From the NCBI GenBank assembly GCA_910589085.1, contig CAJUSG010000040.1, positions 1 through 22,433 of the forward strand: a stretch of DNA of 22,433 nucleotides, given 5' to 3'. A program made the position numbers and the translations under genes. Source of the DNA: an uncultured Oscillospiraceae bacterium (GTDB lineage: Bacteria > Bacillota > Clostridia > Oscillospirales > Oscillospiraceae). Every line of letters starts with the position of its first letter. The first letter of the stretch is position 1. Below, one piece after another: positions 5,633 through 13,203 of this stretch. The notes under the pieces are model-generated. The model saw only the letters and a program-made list of their open reading frames with translations, had not been told where the DNA came from and searched no databases.

Positions 5633-7843
5633 CTACCTCTTCGTCTTTTCCAGCAGCTCCAGCAGCAGCCGCTCGTTCTCTCCGGCGGCCCGGGACAGCT
5701 GGGCGGACTTCTTCCGCAGACGGGCCAGCACCTCATCATAGTTCTCCATCAGGGCGTCCGCCCGGCGGATGGCCTCGGCGCCGTCGAAGTGCGCCACATC
5801 CCCGGCGGCAGGCAGGTCCAGCTCCTCCAGGTAGCTGGCCACCTTGGGGTCGTAGACCAGCCCCATGGCGGGCACCGCCATCCGGGCGGCAAAGATCAGG
5901 GTATGCAGCCGCATGGCCAGGCACAGCCGGGCCTGGCCCAGCACCCCCATCAGCTCCCGGGGGGTGCAGGGGGCGTCCAGCACCCAGGAGGGCTCGTCCA
6001 TCAGGTCCCGGACCCGGGCGGTGGCCACCCGGTCCCGGTCGGGCTGCATCAGCAGAAACAGCACCTCCAGGCCGTGGACCTTCCGCAGGTGGCCGCACAG
6101 CCCGGCAAGCTGGGCGTAGAAATCCCCCACATCCCGCCAGTCCCGGACAGACACCGCCACAAAGGGCCTGCCCTGGGGCAGACCGGCGGAGGACAGCAGC
6201 TCCAGCGACCGCTCCCGCCCGGCGGGCTCCAGATGAAACACCGGGTCGGCGGTCACCTGGACCGGCCGGGTGATGCCCATCTGCGCCAGCTCCCGGGCCG
6301 AGGCGTGGTCCCGGAGGGTGACCAAGGCGGCCCGCTCCACCACCTGGCGCACCCGGCGGCGGTTGGCCGGCTTGCGCACTGGACCGATGCCGTTGGCGTA
6401 GAGCATCACCGGCTTGTGGAGCCACTGGGCACAGCGGATCACCGACAGGTAATACAGCAGCGAGCGGGTGGAGGTGGTGTCCTGGAGGAGGCTCCCCCCT
6501 CCGGACAGGAGCACATCCCCCCTGCGCAGGGCGCTGAACACCCGCAGCACCCGGAAGCGGGGGATGGCGTCCAGGCCGTACTGCCTGCGGGTCAGCTCCG
6601 GGTCGTTGGACAGGACGGTCACCGACACGTCGTCGCTGGCCGCACGGATGGCCTGCTGGATGGAGTCCAGGATGGCGTCGTCCCCGGCGTTGCCAAAGCC
6701 GTAGTAACCGCTCATCACCACCTGGTACTTCCGCTTACGCACCTGCTCGTAGACCGACAGGCAGTCCGCCGCCATGCGGCGCACCGAGTAAAAATCAAAA
6801 ATCACCTGCCGGCCATAGGCCTCCAGCGCCTCCCTCTCCCCCCGGGAAAGGCCGAAGGCGGCGACCACGTCGGCCAGCAGCCGCTCCGGGGTGGACCGGG
6901 CCAGGCCCCGGCAGCAGAAATTGCCCGCCTGGGCCTCCTCCAGCTTCTCCGGGCCAAATATCCCCTGATAGCCCTCGTTGCCCGCCACAATGACGCACTT
7001 GCCCGCCGCCATGGCCTCCAGCGCCGCCCGGGACACCCCCACGAAGAGGTCGCCCGCCGCCACGATCTCGTTGATGTCGGTGCGGGGTCCGGTCATGGTG
7101 ACGCACCGGCGGCCCAGCTGGGCGTTGACCGCCTCTGCGCGCTCCTTCAGCCGCTGGAATACATTCCCGCCGCCGGCGATGAGCAGCTGGATGCCCGGTA
7201 TGGCCCGGTCCAGCTCCGGGGCGATCTCTATGAGCTGCTCCGCCACCAGGGCCCGGTCCTCATCCATGCGGCTGACGTAGGAGAGCACGGGCCGGGCCGG
7301 ATTCAGGTCAAATTCTGTCAGGACGCCCGCCCCGTCGAGCCTGGGGGAAAACTTCTCCGTATCGATGCCGTTGATGGTGACGGTGATATGCTCGGCGTTC
7401 AGGCCGTACTCCCGGATCAGATAGGCCTTGATATCCTCCGACACGGCCACCGTCCGCTCCCCCCAGTTGGTGAGGTAGCGCAGCGCCCCCCGCGTGTCGA
7501 AGACCCAGTGGGCCGTGGTGACAAAGGGCACCTTCATCCGCCGGCACAGCGTGCCGCACAGAAAGGCCGGGATGCGCGCGTGGGCGTGTACCACGTCGGG
7601 CCGCTCTCTGGCGATGGCCTCCCGCAGGAGCTTCCGGCCCTGGAGCATGGCCGAAATACTCCGCCGGTTCAGCGGCGCGGTATAGTGGCGGATGCCCGCC
7701 GCCTCCACCTCGGGCACGTAGACCCCCCCATTGGAGATGATGGCGATGCTGTGGCCCTCACTTTTCAGCTCCTTGGCCAGCTCCACAATGTGGGTCTCCG
7801 CTCCGCCGATGTCCAGACCCATGGTAGCCATTAAAATTTTCAT
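5633..7843 (-). CDS. csaB: Fused GT4 glycosyltransferase and CsaB-type polysaccharide pyruvyl transferase
   Basis: A 736-residue two-domain cytoplasmic enzyme. Residues 1 to about 370 form a GT-B fold GT4 glycosyltransferase (MGLDIGGAETHI at 8-19, VVHAHAR at 84-90, acceptor/donor region around 255-295). From about 372 the protein is a complete CsaB-type pyruvyl transferase, with GNAGDDAIL at 384-392, SGGGSLLQD at 447-455, NGIGP at 484-488 and MRLHTLIFA at 644-652. CsaB ketal-pyruvylates wall polysaccharide so that SLH-domain proteins can bind it; stand-alone CsaB is about 300-370 residues, so this is a genuine fusion with the full second domain. The first Glu of the classical GT4 EX7E motif is missing (only LEAM is present), as in some GT4 subfamilies. 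The ATG at 7843 follows a GGGGGAGGG ribosome site. It is the last gene of the polysaccharide operon. Confidence 0.9.
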   Translation of the reverse strand: MKILMATMGLDIGGAETHIVELAKELKSEGHSIAIISNGGVYVPEVEAAGIRHYTAPLNRRSISAMLQGRKLLREAIARERPDVVHAHARIPAFLCGTLCRRMKVPFVTTAHWVFDTRGALRYLTNWGERTVAVSEDIKAYLIREYGLNAEHITVTINGIDTEKFSPRLDGAGVLTEFDLNPARPVLSYVSRMDEDRALVAEQLIEIAPELDRAIPGIQLLIAGGGNVFQRLKERAEAVNAQLGRRCVTMTGPRTDINEIVAAGDLFVGVSRAALEAMAAGKCVIVAGNEGYQGIFGPEKLEEAQAGNFCCRGLARSTPERLLADVVAAFGLSRGEREALEAYGRQVIFDFYSVRRMAADCLSVYEQVRKRKYQVVMSGYYGFGNAGDDAILDSIQQAIRAASDDVSVTVLSNDPELTRRQYGLDAIPRFRVLRVFSALRRGDVLLSGGGSLLQDTTSTRSLLYYLSVIRCAQWLHKPVMLYANGIGPVRKPANRRRVRQVVERAALVTLRDHASARELAQMGITRPVQVTADPVFHLEPAGRERSLELLSSAGLPQGRPFVAVSVRDWRDVGDFYAQLAGLCGHLRKVHGLEVLFLLMQPDRDRVATARVRDLMDEPSWVLDAPCTPRELMGVLGQARLCLAMRLHTLIFAARMAVPAMGLVYDPKVASYLEELDLPAAGDVAHFDGAEAIRRADALMENYDEVLARLRKKSAQLSRAAGENERLLLELLEKTKR

Positions 7844-7888
7844 GAAGGCCCTCCCCCTTGTCTCAGCCCGTCCCGCCGGGGAGGGGCT

Positions 7889-8392
7889 TTAAAATATCTC
7901 CGCCACCGTTCCGATAAACTGGGCCTGCTTGGTGTAGTAGGTCCGGGAGGAGTTAACCCCCAGGGCGTACACCCGGTTGATGGAATACCGCTTTCCGTCC
8001 ACCAGCCCCCGGCCCTCCAGCGTAATGAGCAGGTCCACCGTCTCGTCCGCCTCGATCAGTCCGGCGGTGCCGTCGTTGACCTCGAGGGCCAGCTTTTTCC
8101 CCGGGTCCCGCTCCACCTGGATGTCGGTTATCCGGCCGATGGCCTTGCCGCCGCTGGCGTAGTCCTTGTCGTAAAGCCCGTCCCCCACCTGAATGGCATC
8201 GGCCACATAGTCATACACCCCCCGGGCCCGGATCTGGAAGGTGATATTCTCCTCCGTCACCGTCGTGCCGGTATGGGCCTGGTTGTTCTTAAAGTACAGC
8301 GCGGCGGCCAGCACCACCACCACCGCAACCACCAGCAGGTCAATCACGCTGATTTTGCCGAATAAGCGGCCGTTTCGGTCGATGATTTTCAT
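7889..8392 (-). CDS. DUF4330 family membrane-anchored protein, second copy
   Basis: A 167-residue protein with a short cytosolic start (MKIIDRNGRLFGKISVIDLL), one membrane helix at about residues 18-34, and an extracytoplasmic beta-rich domain. The IDRNGRLFGKISVIDL start and the single anchor are characteristic of DUF4330. There is no known biochemical activity. Its start codon overlaps the stop of the first copy by 4 bases, so the two are translated together; 45 bases separate it from the GT4-CsaB gene. Sitting between glycosyltransferases in this operon, it probably helps assemble, transport or attach the polysaccharide, but that rests on context alone. It is similar in length and layout to its neighbour and probably arose by duplication. 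Confidence 0.8.
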   Translation of the reverse strand: MKIIDRNGRLFGKISVIDLLVVAVVVVLAAALYFKNNQAHTGTTVTEENITFQIRARGVYDYVADAIQVGDGLYDKDYASGGKAIGRITDIQVERDPGKKLALEVNDGTAGLIEADETVDLLITLEGRGLVDGKRYSINRVYALGVNSSRTYYTKQAQFIGTVAEIF

Positions 8393-8895
8393 TTCTGCAC
8401 CCCCTGCTCCAGAGCCACAATGGGCCCACTGCCCAGATAGCCCTCACCCTTCAGATAGGCCATGGCGCCCACACGCACCTGATAGCCGCCGCCCACGGTG
8501 ATGCTCTCATCGCTGGTAACGCAGGGGGCCTCAATGGTGACCAGCACGTCCTCGAAGTCCTCCGCTTCCGCCCAGACATAGCGGCGGTTCTCATGGTCCA
8601 GCACCTGCAGCCGGGCGGGGGCCGTCTCAACCGCCACCACATGGCCGATTTCGAAGTTCTTGATGTTGTCGGCAATCTGGTCCCCCTCTGAAATCAGGGC
8701 GCTTGTGCCCGGGACCCACCGCTGAAAGCGGACCGTGTAGCGCACAGTGGCCTGCACCGTGGGGTCGGCGGGGACGGGGGCGGCCGGCTTCAGGGCCGTC
8801 CAGGCCAGGAAGGCCCCCACCGCCAGGGCCAGTACAATGACAATTCCGTCAAACAGATTCAGCCGCAGGCGGAATCCCGATGTGTTATGTTCCAT
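8389..8895 (-). CDS. DUF4330-like membrane-anchored protein, first copy
   Basis: A 168-residue protein with an N-terminal cytosolic stretch (RLRLNLFDGIVIV), a membrane helix at about residues 15-33, a Pro-rich linker (PAAPVPADPTV) and an extracytoplasmic domain ending in an AYLKGEGYLGSGPI-like strand. The layout matches DUF4330, although the N-terminal motif is weaker than in the second copy, so the family call is a little less certain. The stop codon of the preceding glycosyltransferase directly touches its ATG (TAAATG), and an AAAGGAG ribosome site lies inside that gene. Two adjacent non-identical copies suggest a heteromeric pair. Function unknown. Confidence 0.7.
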   Translation of the reverse strand: MEHNTSGFRLRLNLFDGIVIVLALAVGAFLAWTALKPAAPVPADPTVQATVRYTVRFQRWVPGTSALISEGDQIADNIKNFEIGHVVAVETAPARLQVLDHENRRYVWAEAEDFEDVLVTIEAPCVTSDESITVGGGYQVRVGAMAYLKGEGYLGSGPIVALEQGVQK

Positions 8896-10008
8896 TTATT
8901 TGGCTCCTTTCAGGGTGTCCAGATAGACATTCTCAATATTTTGGGCGAAAATTTCGCCGGTGAACCGCTGGCGGAAAATTTCCGCCGCCCGCTCTCCCAT
9001 GCGAGAGAGCTCCCCCCGGTCGTCCATCAGCCGGGCGACGGCCCGGGCCAGGGCGGACGCGTCCCGGGTGGGGAAGAGCAGGCCGTCCTCCCCGTCGTCG
9101 ATGAGCCAGGGGTTGCCGCCGTAGTCGCTGACCACCGCGGGCAGGCCCATGCTCATCCCCTCCAGAATGGACAGGCTGGAGGTCTCGGTGCCGTAGGAGG
9201 CGTTGAGCTGGAGGTCCAGCACCGACAGCAGGGGGGCCACGTCGGTGACAAAGCCCAGGAAGCGGACCTCCCCCTCCAGCTCCAGCCGGGCGGTCTCTTG
9301 CCGCAGCGCCTCCTCAAAGGGCCCGGTCCCGGCAATGAGCAGCTTGACGCGCCGCCCCTCCCCCTTCAGGCTATGGAGGGCCTGGAGGATGTCCATGTGG
9401 CCCTTGTAGTCCTCCAGGCGGGCCAGAATGCCCAGGGTGAAATCCTCCGGGCCGATGCCCCACCTCCGGCGCAGCGGCGCCGTATCGGCACAGCGGGCCA
9501 CCGGGGCCACCCCGTTCATCATGACGGTGATCTTTCCGGGGGAGATGCCCCCGTCGGTAAGGTTCTTCGCCGCAGCGGGGCTGACGGCGATAATCCGGTC
9601 GGCGTAGTGCTCATTGACCAGCTTGTTCACCCACCGCCCCGGGGGATAGCGCAGCTTGGCGGGGACGGGAAAGGCGGAATGGCGGCTGTAAATGACCGGC
9701 ACGCCCTCCCGCCGGGCGGCGATCCGCCCGGAGAAGCAGCCGTGGGTGTGGACCAGGCCGGGCCGCTCCCGGCGGATCAGCTCCCGCAGGAGCTTTATAT
9801 CCCCCCGGTCGAAGGAGCGGTCCGCGATGCCGTCCACCTCCAGCACACGGCCTCCCGCCTCCTCCAGCACAGGCCCCAGCAGGCTGCCCCGGGGCAGGGC
9901 CACCAGCGTCTCGAAACGCTCCCGGTCGGTATAGCGCAGATAGTTCAGCAGCACCCGGCCCGCGCCGCCGATGTTGGTGTCGCTGATGATGTTCAATACC
10001 CGGATCAT
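8896..10008 (-). CDS. GT4 family glycosyltransferase
   Basis: A 370-residue retaining GT-B glycosyltransferase that would add a sugar from a nucleotide donor to a lipid-linked glycan on the cytosolic face of the membrane. Visible are the N-terminal glycine-rich loop (DTNIGGAGRVLLNYL at 10-24), HTHGCFSGRIAA near 87-98, the hinge/donor region (ILARLEDYKGH near 194-204, IAGTGP near 225-230) and the EX7E motif with Glu275 and Glu283, followed by GLPAVVSD. There is no signal peptide. A GGGGAGGG ribosome site precedes the ATG. The start overlaps the end of the ligase-like gene by 4 bases. Sugar and acceptor cannot be predicted; the setting indicates wall polysaccharide synthesis. Confidence 0.93.
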   Translation of the reverse strand: MIRVLNIISDTNIGGAGRVLLNYLRYTDRERFETLVALPRGSLLGPVLEEAGGRVLEVDGIADRSFDRGDIKLLRELIRRERPGLVHTHGCFSGRIAARREGVPVIYSRHSAFPVPAKLRYPPGRWVNKLVNEHYADRIIAVSPAAAKNLTDGGISPGKITVMMNGVAPVARCADTAPLRRRWGIGPEDFTLGILARLEDYKGHMDILQALHSLKGEGRRVKLLIAGTGPFEEALRQETARLELEGEVRFLGFVTDVAPLLSVLDLQLNASYGTETSSLSILEGMSMGLPAVVSDYGGNPWLIDDGEDGLLFPTRDASALARAVARLMDDRGELSRMGERAAEIFRQRFTGEIFAQNIENVYLDTLKGAK

Positions 10009-11453
10009 CCACGTTCCCTCCCCTCAGGCAGTGAGCTCCGCCGGGCGCACAGCGCCCCCAGAGCCAGATAGGTCCAGAACACAAAGAGCACCAGGTAGTT
10101 ATAAAAAGAGTAGTCCGTCATGGCCTGGACCATAAAGCCGAACACCCCGGCGGTCACCGCTATCTGGAGCAGACGGCTGGTCCAGTCCTTCTCCCGGTGC
10201 AGAGCGGCGCACATCATCCGGAAAAAAACAAACAGCAGCAGGATAAACACGCCCAGGGCGGCCACCCCCGCGTCGCTGACAATCTGCAAAAACAGGTTGT
10301 GGGAGTGGGGGGCGATGATGCCGTTGTAGCTGTAGGCGGGGTAGACCATGTTGAAGGCCTCCGTCCCCGGTCCGATGCCGCACAGCCAGTAGTCCTTCAG
10401 CATGGCGAGGGTGCCCATCCAGATGTACACCCGGTAGGAGGTGGAGGCGTCGGACAGGTTGCCAATGCTGGTAAACCGCTCTATCACCGACGGGGGCAGG
10501 ACGAAGTACAGCCCCACCAGAGCCACGGGGAAGAGAAGCATCAGCCGGGGGTTGAGCAGGACGAAGAAGGCCGCCCCGGCGAAGAGCAGGCCCAGCCAGG
10601 CCCCCCGGGAGAAGGTGAGCAGCATACACAGGCACAGGGCTCCGCAGCAGCCAAACCAGAGCGCCCGGGCCTTCCAGCTCCTGGCGGTGAGCAGCTTGGC
10701 CCCACCCAGAGGGACCATCAGGATCAGGTACTGTCCCAGCATATTGGGGTTCTTCAGGGTGGAGGATACCCGGAACTGGATGGTGGAAAACATGTCGCTG
10801 TCCACCCAGGCCTCCGACTGGTAGCCCCAGCGGAAGATATACTGCACAATGCCCAGGCAGGACACCGCCGCCGCCGCCAGCACCACCGCCGTGAGCAGGG
10901 CGTCCAGCTGGCCCCGGGTCTCCACCCCGTTGAACAGCACCACGGCGAAGAGAATAAAGGCCACCGAGAGCAGGCCCGAGTTCAGGCTGGCCTTCAGGCT
11001 GATGGAGAACAGAGTGCCCGCCAGATAGACGGCGGCATAGAGCATCACGTAGCGGTTGATGGGGGACCAGGCCAGCTGCCGGGTCCGGTCCCGCACCAGG
11101 CTCAGGGCCAGCGAGCAGAAGGCCACCGCCGTCAGCCCCAGCACCGCCATGGTGGGCAGAAGGGGCGCCAGGACCGCAGGCAGGAAGCACCAGAACCACG
11201 TCCTGGTAAAGACGCTCCCCCGAAAGAGCACATCCAGACGGAGCCTTTCATACACCCAGCAGAGGGCGTTTCGCACCAGCGTCCACAGCTTGAAGAAGAT
11301 GCTGGCCTCTGACGCGCCCCGGCTCCACCCCCTGGGGTGAAGGAACCACCGGACCACCCCGCTATTCTGCCACTGCCCCCCAAACCACAGGCACAGGGCC
11401 GTCAGCCAGCGCCACAGGAGGCTGGCGCTTAAAATGTCTCTCGCTCGTTCCAT
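10005..11453 (-). CDS. O-antigen ligase / Wzy-type polymerase family membrane protein
   Basis: A 482-residue polytopic membrane protein with roughly 11-12 hydrophobic segments. It carries the landmarks of the O-antigen ligase (Wzy_C/WaaL) superfamily: the TFSRGAWLGLLFAG segment near 280-293, and an extracellular loop before a helix with the conserved His-containing motif PHSHNLFLQ at 382-390, preceded by CGIGPGTEAFN near 358-368. Members either polymerise lipid-linked repeat units or transfer finished glycan to an acceptor; sequence alone does not say which. An amphipathic N-terminal stretch of about 80 residues precedes the first clear helix and is longer than in many members. It lies 14 bases after the flippase gene and overlaps the glycosyltransferase by 4 bases. 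Confidence 0.88.
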   Translation of the reverse strand: MERARDILSASLLWRWLTALCLWFGGQWQNSGVVRWFLHPRGWSRGASEASIFFKLWTLVRNALCWVYERLRLDVLFRGSVFTRTWFWCFLPAVLAPLLPTMAVLGLTAVAFCSLALSLVRDRTRQLAWSPINRYVMLYAAVYLAGTLFSISLKASLNSGLLSVAFILFAVVLFNGVETRGQLDALLTAVVLAAAAVSCLGIVQYIFRWGYQSEAWVDSDMFSTIQFRVSSTLKNPNMLGQYLILMVPLGGAKLLTARSWKARALWFGCCGALCLCMLLTFSRGAWLGLLFAGAAFFVLLNPRLMLLFPVALVGLYFVLPPSVIERFTSIGNLSDASTSYRVYIWMGTLAMLKDYWLCGIGPGTEAFNMVYPAYSYNGIIAPHSHNLFLQIVSDAGVAALGVFILLLFVFFRMMCAALHREKDWTSRLLQIAVTAGVFGFMVQAMTDYSFYNYLVLFVFWTYLALGALCARRSSLPEGRERG

Positions 11454-11467
11454 GGTTTAACCTCGTT

Positions 11468-13024
11468 TCATTTTTTCCTGTATCGGAAGGATACCGCCAG
11501 CTTCGCCTCCTCCAGGCCCAGGGCCAGGGTCAGCCCGAAGTACAGCGCCGCGCCCCCCAGGGCGCACAGGCCCAGGGCGGCCAGCTCCCCCAATTTGCCC
11601 GCCGGGAGAACCGCTCCCAGGGCCCTCAGGCCAAGGCGGACACACAGGCCCATTACCAGGGCGGACAGGGTCATCTTCCCAAAATCCGCCAGACTGCGCC
11701 CGTCCAGCAGCCTGTCACGCCGCTGAAGGGGCAGGAGCAGAAGCAGGGCGTACACCGTGGAGGAGAGGGCGGAGGCCAGAGCCAGCCCGGCTACCGAGTA
11801 GCGCTCCGTCAGCCCCAGGCACAGGGCGATGTTGGCGGCGATGGACACCCCTCCCGCCACCAGCGGACCCCGGCCCTCCTGCTTGGCAAAAAAGACCCGG
11901 CTGAGAATATTCTGCAGGGCGTAGCCCACCATCCCCAGGGACATCCAGCTCAGTGCGGTGGAAGTGATCTCCACCGAAAAGGCATCGAACTCTCCCCCGC
12001 CATAGATGAGGGAGATCAGGGGCCGGGCCACCGCCATCAGCCCCGCCGACATGGGCAGGACAAAGAACAGGCTGGTGTGGACCGTCTGGCGGATGGTGCT
12101 CTGAAAGGCCCCCTCCTGCCCGCCGGCGGTGAGCCGGGACAGCCTGGGAAAGATCACATTGGTGACCGACAGGATGAACACCCCGGCGATGACCAGGTAC
12201 AGGTTGGAGGCGTACTCCAGGGCCGACACCCCCGCCCCGCCGTAGAGCCGGGAGCCGAACCGGGCGTTGACGGCCAGGGTGATGGGCTGCACCCAGGTGG
12301 ACACCATAACAGGCCCCATCAGGGCGAACACCTTGCCCATACCCGGGGAGCCCAGGTCCAGCCCGGGGCGCAGGGGACTGTTCAGCCTCTTCAGCGGGGG
12401 GAGGAGAATCACGCCCTGTAAAAACCAGCCCAACAGATAAGCCCCCGCCAGACCGTAGATGCCAAAGCTGCGGTCCAGCAGGAAGAAGTACCCGATAATC
12501 ACCAGATTGGACACGGTGGACATGAGGGCGGGGGCGGTAAAGTGGTCCTGGGCCTGGAGCACCCCTACCAGCGAGAAGGCCACCCCGGAAAACAGCACCG
12601 TAGGGAACATCACCCGGGTGAGGGAGACGGCCAGTCCGGCGGTGTCCCCATCGGAGTAGTCGGCGAAGAGGGCCACCAGGGGCTGGGGAAAGGCCATTCC
12701 CACCAGGGTGAGGGCCCCGGTGAGCAGCGCCACAAGGGTGAGGAAGCACCCCGCGAAGCGCAGCGCCTCCTTCCGGCCCTTCGTCTCCAGATACTCGCTG
12801 AACACCGGGATAAAGCACCCGGCAATGGCCGAAGCGAACACCGCGTCGAAAAACACCCGCGGAATGCGGCTGGCGGTAAAAAAGGCGTTGGCCGCGGGGC
12901 CGGTGCTGTAGTGGATGGCCAGCAGACGGTCCCGGTACAGCCCCAGCACCTTGCCGATGAGGGTGAGGGCCATCATCACGCTGATGGTTTTGGCCGCGCT
13001 GTTCTCTTTCTCCAGTGTGTCCAC
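11468..13024 (-). CDS. murJ: MurJ/MviN-family lipid-linked oligosaccharide flippase
   Basis: A 518-residue MOP-superfamily flippase with about 14 membrane helices. Family markers are KVLGLYRDRLLA near residues 25-36, ANAFFTASRIPR near 44-55, and the SAIAGCFIPVFSEY block near 65-78, which matches the family's A-FVPVF-EY motif. MurJ moves lipid II across the membrane; in this operon it could instead, or also, flip the wall-polysaccharide precursor, as Wzx does. The start is uncertain: the GTG at 13024 overlaps the strong ribosome site (GGGGAGGTG), a CTG at 13015 would have better spacing but is rare, and the ATG pair inside lacks a ribosome site. It is the first gene of the operon and has a good promoter just upstream. 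Confidence 0.9.
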   Translation of the reverse strand: MDTLEKENSAAKTISVMMALTLIGKVLGLYRDRLLAIHYSTGPAANAFFTASRIPRVFFDAVFASAIAGCFIPVFSEYLETKGRKEALRFAGCFLTLVALLTGALTLVGMAFPQPLVALFADYSDGDTAGLAVSLTRVMFPTVLFSGVAFSLVGVLQAQDHFTAPALMSTVSNLVIIGYFFLLDRSFGIYGLAGAYLLGWFLQGVILLPPLKRLNSPLRPGLDLGSPGMGKVFALMGPVMVSTWVQPITLAVNARFGSRLYGGAGVSALEYASNLYLVIAGVFILSVTNVIFPRLSRLTAGGQEGAFQSTIRQTVHTSLFFVLPMSAGLMAVARPLISLIYGGGEFDAFSVEITSTALSWMSLGMVGYALQNILSRVFFAKQEGRGPLVAGGVSIAANIALCLGLTERYSVAGLALASALSSTVYALLLLLPLQRRDRLLDGRSLADFGKMTLSALVMGLCVRLGLRALGAVLPAGKLGELAALGLCALGGAALYFGLTLALGLEEAKLAVSFRYRKK

Positions 13025-13057
13025 CTCCCCAACGGACAGAATTTACATAATCGGTAT

Positions 13058-13086
13058 ATTTTACATCATGCGCCGCCATTTTTCAA
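13058..13086 (-). promoter_or_regulatory. Promoter of the flippase-CsaB polysaccharide operon
   Basis: Read on the minus strand, TTGAAA (13086-13081) and TAAAAT (13063-13058) are separated by exactly 17 bases; both match the sigma-A consensus at five of six positions. The start codon of the flippase is about 34 bases downstream of the -10 element. Confidence 0.75.
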
Positions 13087-13132
13087 CCACTCATTCCTTA
13101 ATGTTTTGTGAACTTCCTCCCAGTTTTCCCCA

Positions 13133-13161
13133 TTGAAACCCGGGGGCGGGTCTGATATAAT
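13133..13161 (+). promoter_or_regulatory. Promoter of the SLH/phosphodiester glycosidase gene
   Basis: TTGAAA at 13133-13138, a 17-base spacer and a perfect TATAAT at 13156-13161 with an extended TG at 13153-13154. This is among the strongest promoters in the window, suggesting abundant expression, as expected of a surface protein. It is back-to-back with the polysaccharide operon promoter, with 46 bases between their -35 boxes. Confidence 0.85.
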
Positions 13162-13203
13162 AGGGAGGCACGATTTGAAACATACCCGCAAAGGAGTAAC
13201 CCC

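Noticed and set aside
5789..7834. Long plus-strand open frame (681 codons) over the GT4-CsaB gene
   Set aside because: It is antisense to a gene with complete catalytic motifs; His/Gln/Gly-rich composition is typical of reverse frames in this genome.
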